This document shows, piece after piece, positions 49,620 to 52,727 of a DNA stretch of 52,727 bases (its first letter is position 1; the number at the start of each line of letters is the position of its first letter). The position numbers and the translations under genes are program-made. The notes under the pieces were generated by a model. That model was not told the origin of the DNA, did not search any database, and saw only the letters and a list, made by a program, of their open reading frames with translations. Source of the DNA: Collinsella vaginalis (GTDB lineage Bacteria; Actinomycetota; Coriobacteriia; Coriobacteriales; Coriobacteriaceae). The stretch lies in contig NZ_LT838842.1 in NCBI RefSeq assembly GCF_900176655.1, positions 1 through 52,727 of the forward strand, read 5' to 3'.

Positions 49620-50183
49620 TCAAAGAACCTCAATCACCACATGGCGATCGAAATCCGAGCCCTCTGAATGAGTCTCAACATCAGCTTGATCGCGCAAGGC
49701 GATGTGGACAAGACGACGCTCATAGGCACTCATAGGTGGAAGGGAGACGGATCGATTCTGACGGACAGCACGAGCAGCTGCATTCTCAGCCATGGAGACA
49801 ACCTTGTCGCGGCGACGATTCTTATATCCCTCGATATCAACGACAACCGGATACCTGAACCCAAGCTTCCTGCTCACCAGGAGAGAGAACAGAGACTGCA
49901 GGGATTCCAAGGTGCGTCCATGTCGTCCGATGAGCACCGCAAGGTTCCCCTTGGTCACATCGAGGATGAGCTCGCCCTCGTCGCCCTCGAACTCCTCGAT
50001 GGGGGAGTCCTCAACGTTAAAGTACCCGAGGAGAGAGCGAAGGATTGAGAGCGAGATATCAGCGATAGTGTCAAGCTCCTCATCGCTCAGCTGTTCACCA
50101 GCCTTGTACTTCGCTGCTATCTCTGAATAAGCTCCTATTGTCTGCGGGGCCCCTTCGGTGATCTCGATGACTTCCTCTTCCAT
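49620..50183 (-). CDS. jag: RNA-binding protein Jag (KhpB): KH-II and R3H domains
   Basis: 187 residues. A short acidic N-terminal part (about 1-50) stands where longer Jag-N domains occur in Firmicutes; KH domain about 60-130 (NLAVLIGRHGRTLESLQSL with the GRxGxT-like loop); R3H domain about 130-187 (MSAYERRLVHIAL, the Arg-x3-His motif). Binds RNA with KhpA in other bacteria and affects cell division and wall growth. The ATG at 50183 is chosen over that at 50195, since GGAGG lies six bases before it. Follows yidC by 43 bp, as in most Gram-positives. Confidence 0.93.
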   Translation of the reverse strand: MEEEVIEITEGAPQTIGAYSEIAAKYKAGEQLSDEELDTIADISLSILRSLLGYFNVEDSPIEEFEGDEGELILDVTKGNLAVLIGRHGRTLESLQSLFSLLVSRKLGFRYPVVVDIEGYKNRRRDKVVSMAENAAARAVRQNRSVSLPPMSAYERRLVHIALRDQADVETHSEGSDFDRHVVIEVL

Positions 50184-50226
50184 GGCTACCTCCATAGTAA
50201 GGTACCTAAATAATTAGCGAACTAGA

Positions 50227-51006
50227 CTAACTCTTCTTATGAGGGCGGGCCTGCCGCTCACGGCGGACCACATCAACCTCAATGGGCGCCGAGGCCATAC
50301 GGGCTTCCTCCTCGGCCTTCGCCTTCTCGGTGACCTTCCTGGTCACCAGCTGCTGCTGGATCACCTGCCAGAGGGAGGACACATCGTAGTAAAGCAGGAC
50401 GCCGGCCGGCAGACCCCAACCCATCCAGAGCATCATGACGGTCATCACGACGGCCATCACACGCATGCTCTGGGCCTGGCTTCCCGTCTGATTGCGGGAC
50501 TGCAGCAACGTGGGGATGAGGGTCAGCACCGAGAAGAGCACCAGCGCGACCAGATACGGGATGGCGGTGACGGGATCGTTCGCAAACGCCTGCGAGGGGA
50601 CCATCGTGAGATCGGGAAGGATGTTGTAGAACGAGAACGCCGAGGTCTCAACACCCGGGAAGTAGGAGGGGAGGTTCCGCAACAGCGTGAAGAGCGCGAA
50701 GAGGATCGGCATCTGGATCAGAAGCGGCAGGCAGCCCCCCAGCGGGTTGAACTTGTTCTCGCTATAGAACTTCTGCATCATCTCCTGCTGCTTCTGGGGA
50801 TCATCAGCGTACTTCTGCTGGATCTCCTGGAGCTTCGGCTGAAGCACCTGCATACGCGCCATGGATCGGGTTGAGCGCAAAAGCAACGGGGTCAGGAGGA
50901 GGCGAATGATCAGCACCAAGATGATGATCGAGAGGCCCCAGTCAACAGCGAACCCCTGGATGAGCTTCAAGATCTGAAAGAGGATGTCAACGATCCAGTC
51001 CCACAT
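50227..51006 (-). CDS. yidC: Membrane protein insertase YidC
   Basis: 259-residue insertase of the Oxa1 type, placing proteins in the membrane with or without SecYEG. Membrane segments near 7-18, 23-45, 92-112, 146-168 and 184-207; conserved SIIILVLIIRLLLTPL with the groove Arg (near 35), the cytosolic hairpin KLQEIQQKYADDPQKQQEMM, NPLGGCLPLLIQMPI, and a basic tail for ribosome binding (REROAR-type, ending PHKKS). It lacks a lipobox cysteine at the start, so is not a lipoprotein form. GGAAGGA lies before the ATG. Confidence 0.95.
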   Translation of the reverse strand: MWDWIVDILFQILKLIQGFAVDWGLSIIILVLIIRLLLTPLLLRSTRSMARMQVLQPKLQEIQQKYADDPQKQQEMMQKFYSENKFNPLGGCLPLLIQMPILFALFTLLRNLPSYFPGVETSAFSFYNILPDLTMVPSQAFANDPVTAIPYLVALVLFSVLTLIPTLLQSRNQTGSQAQSMRVMAVVMTVMMLWMGWGLPAGVLLYYDVSSLWQVIQQQLVTRKVTEKAKAEEEARMASAPIEVDVVRRERQARPHKKS

Positions 51007-51035
51007 GTGTGTCCTTCCAAACGGTCATCGTGCCG

Positions 51036-51269
51036 CTAGGGCACGGGGTCGTACCCACCGGGGTGCAAGGGGTTGCACCGAAGGATGCGACGGAGGGCGA
51101 GCCAGCCGCCGCGGAGGGCGCCGTATCGCGATATAGCCTCAATAGCATACTGTGAACAGGTGGGGATGTATATACATGCATCCGGCAAAAGGGGTGATAT
51201 GACCCGCCGGTACCCCCTGATGAGGGTGAGCAGGATGCGAGCGAACGGGCTCGGGGTGCGCTCAGTCAT
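51036..51269 (-). CDS. yidD: Membrane protein insertion efficiency factor YidD
   Basis: 77 residues. Family pattern [20 protein letters not shown], then [20 protein letters not shown] and [14 protein letters not shown] with the conserved cysteines. Amphipathic, at the inner membrane face, assists YidC. It overlaps rnpA by eight bases and precedes yidC by 29 bp. Confidence 0.96.
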   Translation of the reverse strand: MTERTPSPFARILLTLIRGYRRVISPLLPDACIYIPTCSQYAIEAISRYGALRGGWLALRRILRCNPLHPGGYDPVP

Positions 51270-51591
51270 GGAGGTTCGCCCGTCTCACCAAGCTGACGAG
51301 GGCGTCGTCCATATCAGCCGGCGACGCGCTCCTCGTCTTGGGTGTCGCGAAGAGGATGATATCGCGGCCCGGGGCGGGGAGCGACGATCTGCGCGCCGCC
51401 TCGCGGAGCACGCGTTTCGAGCGATTTCTCACCACCGCGCAACCCAGGCGCTTAGCAGCGACGAAGGCGACCCGACCTGGGTCGCCTTCGTCTGCTGCGT
51501 CGCATACAACCATTTTGATGAGCGGATGGTTGTACCGTTTTCCCTGTGTGAACGCGCGCTCGAAATCCTGACGAGACTTGAGGGTCCTCAT
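51262..51591 (-). CDS. rnpA: Ribonuclease P protein component
   Basis: 109-residue basic protein of RNase P, which trims tRNA 5' ends. Seen: [40 protein letters not shown] with the RNR motif, LREAAR and DIILFATP. It follows rpmH by 15 bp. No ribosome site is seen before the ATG, so its translation may depend on rpmH. Confidence 0.95.
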   Translation of the reverse strand: MRTLKSRQDFERAFTQGKRYNHPLIKMVVCDAADEGDPGRVAFVAAKRLGCAVVRNRSKRVLREAARRSSLPAPGRDIILFATPKTRSASPADMDDALVSLVRRANLHD

Positions 51592-51606
51592 GCGCAGGAC
51601 ACGATG

Positions 51607-51750
51607 TTAGTTGTCGCTCACCGTGAGACGCTTGCGACCCTTGGCGCGGCGACGCGCGAGCACGGCGCGGCCACCCTTGGTGGCCATGCGGGCACGGAAG
51701 CCGTGGGTCTTGGCACGCTTACGCTTGTTCGGCTGGTACGTACGCTTCAT
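51607..51750 (-). CDS. rpmH: 50S ribosomal protein L34
   Basis: 47 residues, highly basic: [20 protein letters not shown], then [20 protein letters not shown] and RLTVSDN. This is a standard L34, slightly longer than the 44-46 residues of many species. GGAGGAC lies before the ATG at 51750. It is the first gene of the rpmH-rnpA-yidD-yidC-jag operon and faces the candidate origin. Confidence 0.98.
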   Translation of the reverse strand: MKRTYQPNKRKRAKTHGFRARMATKGGRAVLARRRAKGRKRLTVSDN

Positions 51751-51824
51751 GGGTGAGTCCTCCTGCTGTATGACGACCGCCCACCGGACGAACCGATGGG
51801 CCTTTTAGGCACGTGAGCTTATGG

Positions 51825-51854
51825 ATTGTAGGGAAAAGGCCGCGCGCGTGTCAA
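51825..51854 (-). promoter_or_regulatory. Promoter of the rpmH operon
   Basis: On the minus strand TTGACA (51849-51854), 18-bp spacer, TACAAT (51825-51830). This is the best sigma-70 match in the window and fits a strong ribosomal protein promoter, with a leader of about 65-70 nt. Confidence 0.85.
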
Positions 51855-51941
51855 TCTGCACGCGGAATTTGGCCATAAAAACACCTGCACATCCTGCACG
51901 TTATTGCTCAAACACATTTAATTTCACGTTCTTTCACGAAG

Positions 51942-52025
51942 TTTTCAACAGGTAAACGGGAAATAGTTGATAACTTTTCACGACTTTTCTTCACTTTTCA
52001 ACATGGAGGGAAAAGTTGTTGAAAA
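51942..52025. other. Candidate replication origin region with TTTTCAACA boxes
   Basis: AT-rich stretch (about 51880-52025) next to rpmH. It has three TTTTCAACA 9-mers: 51942-51950 and 51995-52003 on plus and 52017-52025 on minus, plus TTATCAACT on the minus strand at 51965-51973. These differ from the DnaA box TTATCCACA at two positions or so, hence would be weak sites. Several TTTTCAC/TTTCACG runs lie between. Position, AT content and box cluster support an oriC, but no perfect DnaA box is present. Confidence 0.5.
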
Positions 52026-52727
52026 CCCTGTCGAACCGGAGTGGGAGCGCTATCCTAGACGGGAACCCGCACAGAATGAGAACGCGATGGCAAATGATTT
52101 CTACCCGTTCGTCGATTCCGGCGATCCGACACCTGACAACACGCATCTACGTCCCGCAGATGGCGAAGGCGTATCACCCGCTCCGGAGGAGGGCCCTGCA
52201 TCCACGCTGCCCGACGCCAGCGGGGTAGCGGTGCGCTACGCGACGCGCATCGCCGTCTACGACGACCTGCTCTCCACGCCGCGCATCCTCATCATCAGCC
52301 CGCACGACGTCCGCACCTACCTTGAGGAGATCACGAACACGGTATATAGGTGCATGCGGGAGCAGGGGGGGCGCCTCTCACTCATGGTCATCCGCGAGAT
52401 CGTGGAGAACTTCATCCACGCGCACTTCGTGGAGCCCATCATCTCCATCCTCGATGACGGGAACACGGTGCGCTTCGCCGACCAGGGACCAGGCATCCAG
52501 AACAAGGAACGCGCCTTCGAGTTCGGGGTCACCTCCGCCGACCGCGAGCAGAAGCGCTATATCCGCGGCACCGGAGCCGGGTTCCCGATGGTCCAGCAGT
52601 ACCTCGAGAACGCCGGCGGTGCCATCTCGATCGAGGACAACCTCGGCCAGGGTACGGTTGTGACCGTGACCGTGGACGCCGCACGGGCTGCCGAGGTCGA
52701 GGCCGCGGCACGCCGCGGGGCTGCCGT
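52003..52727 (+). CDS. HATPase-fold ATP-binding protein beside the origin (partial)
   Basis: The frame is open from an ATG at 52003 to the window edge (241 codons); a second ATG at 52087 (MANDFYPFVDSGD) is also possible. Neither has a good ribosome site. After a Pro/Glu-rich leader comes a domain (IAVYDDLLSTPRILIISPHD, about 90-110) and a GHKL-type ATPase: N-box VIREIVENFIHAHF, G1 FADQGPGIQ, G2 IRGTGAGFPMVQQYL, then ISIEDNLGQGTVVTVTV. There is no HisKA phospho-acceptor region, so it is not an ordinary histidine kinase. It takes the place where dnaA often lies; dnaA may follow outside the window. Role unknown. Confidence 0.8.
   Translation, partial: MEGKVVENPVEPEWERYPRREPAQNENAMANDFYPFVDSGDPTPDNTHLRPADGEGVSPAPEEGPASTLPDASGVAVRYATRIAVYDDLLSTPRILIISPHDVRTYLEEITNTVYRCMREQGGRLSLMVIREIVENFIHAHFVEPIISILDDGNTVRFADQGPGIQNKERAFEFGVTSADREQKRYIRGTGAGFPMVQQYLENAGGAISIEDNLGQGTVVTVTVDAARAAEVEAAARRGAA

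Overview
The window looks like part of a chromosome of a host-associated anaerobe of the class Coriobacteriia (Actinomycetota; Olsenella, Collinsella or a related genus). I infer this from the GC-rich backbone, a multi-pass membrane LuxR regulator, tandem WYL regulators, a tungsten-type aldehyde oxidoreductase operon with a multiheme cytochrome, and the rpmH-rnpA-yidD-yidC-jag-rsmG-parA-parB order that marks the neighbourhood of the replication origin. I had no database, so the genus is a guess.

Layout. 1-5.8 kb: a partial gene, purC, an OmpR-type two-component pair, and a Tat lipoprotein coupled to a TSCPD protein. 6.1-10 kb: a minus-strand respiratory operon (Tat-exported four-cluster ferredoxin, AOR-family enzyme, pentaheme cytochrome) with a perfect palindrome over its probable -10. 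10.3-15.3 kb: a HemN/HemW/ChuW-type radical SAM protein, a membrane-bound LuxR regulator, a possible YdhW-like protein and a NifU-like scaffold. These probably work with the oxidoreductase operon, in a way reminiscent of E. coli ydhYVWXUT. 15.3-16.2 kb is a gene-free stretch rich in palindromes. 16.2-24.3 kb: purB, a flavin reductase-like protein, a disulfide oxidoreductase broken by an in-frame TGA, tRNA-Gly(CCC), an osmoprotectant ABC operon with several frameshifts, and glutathione peroxidase.

24.4-30.4 kb is an AT-richer island, probably acquired: a galactitol-type PTS (EIIA, EIIC, EIIB), a zinc alcohol/polyol dehydrogenase, a class II aldolase, and a PRD regulator broken by one frameshift. 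30.8-36.3 kb: a 1465-residue LPQTG adhesin with Cna-B/SpaA repeats, a class B-like sortase, and a small membrane protein. 36.5-46.6 kb: a large membrane M28-like peptidase with a long acidic insert, two overlapping WYL regulators, an exonuclease-DinG helicase, ddl and rlmN. 46.7-52.7 kb: the origin region, with parB-parA, two perfect parS sites, rsmG, jag, yidC, yidD, rnpA, rpmH, an AT-rich candidate oriC, and a partial HATPase-fold protein where dnaA might have been expected.

Main points for a second look: the oxidoreductase regulon; a 65-nt dispersed repeat with copies at 4.1 and 17.8 kb; a CTGACAGT repeat cluster at 11.7-11.9 kb; a 99-nt three-tier hairpin plus a 21-bp inverted repeat at 15.4-15.8 kb; the HATPase protein beside the origin; and an unusual number of disrupted genes between 18.5 and 26.5 kb.
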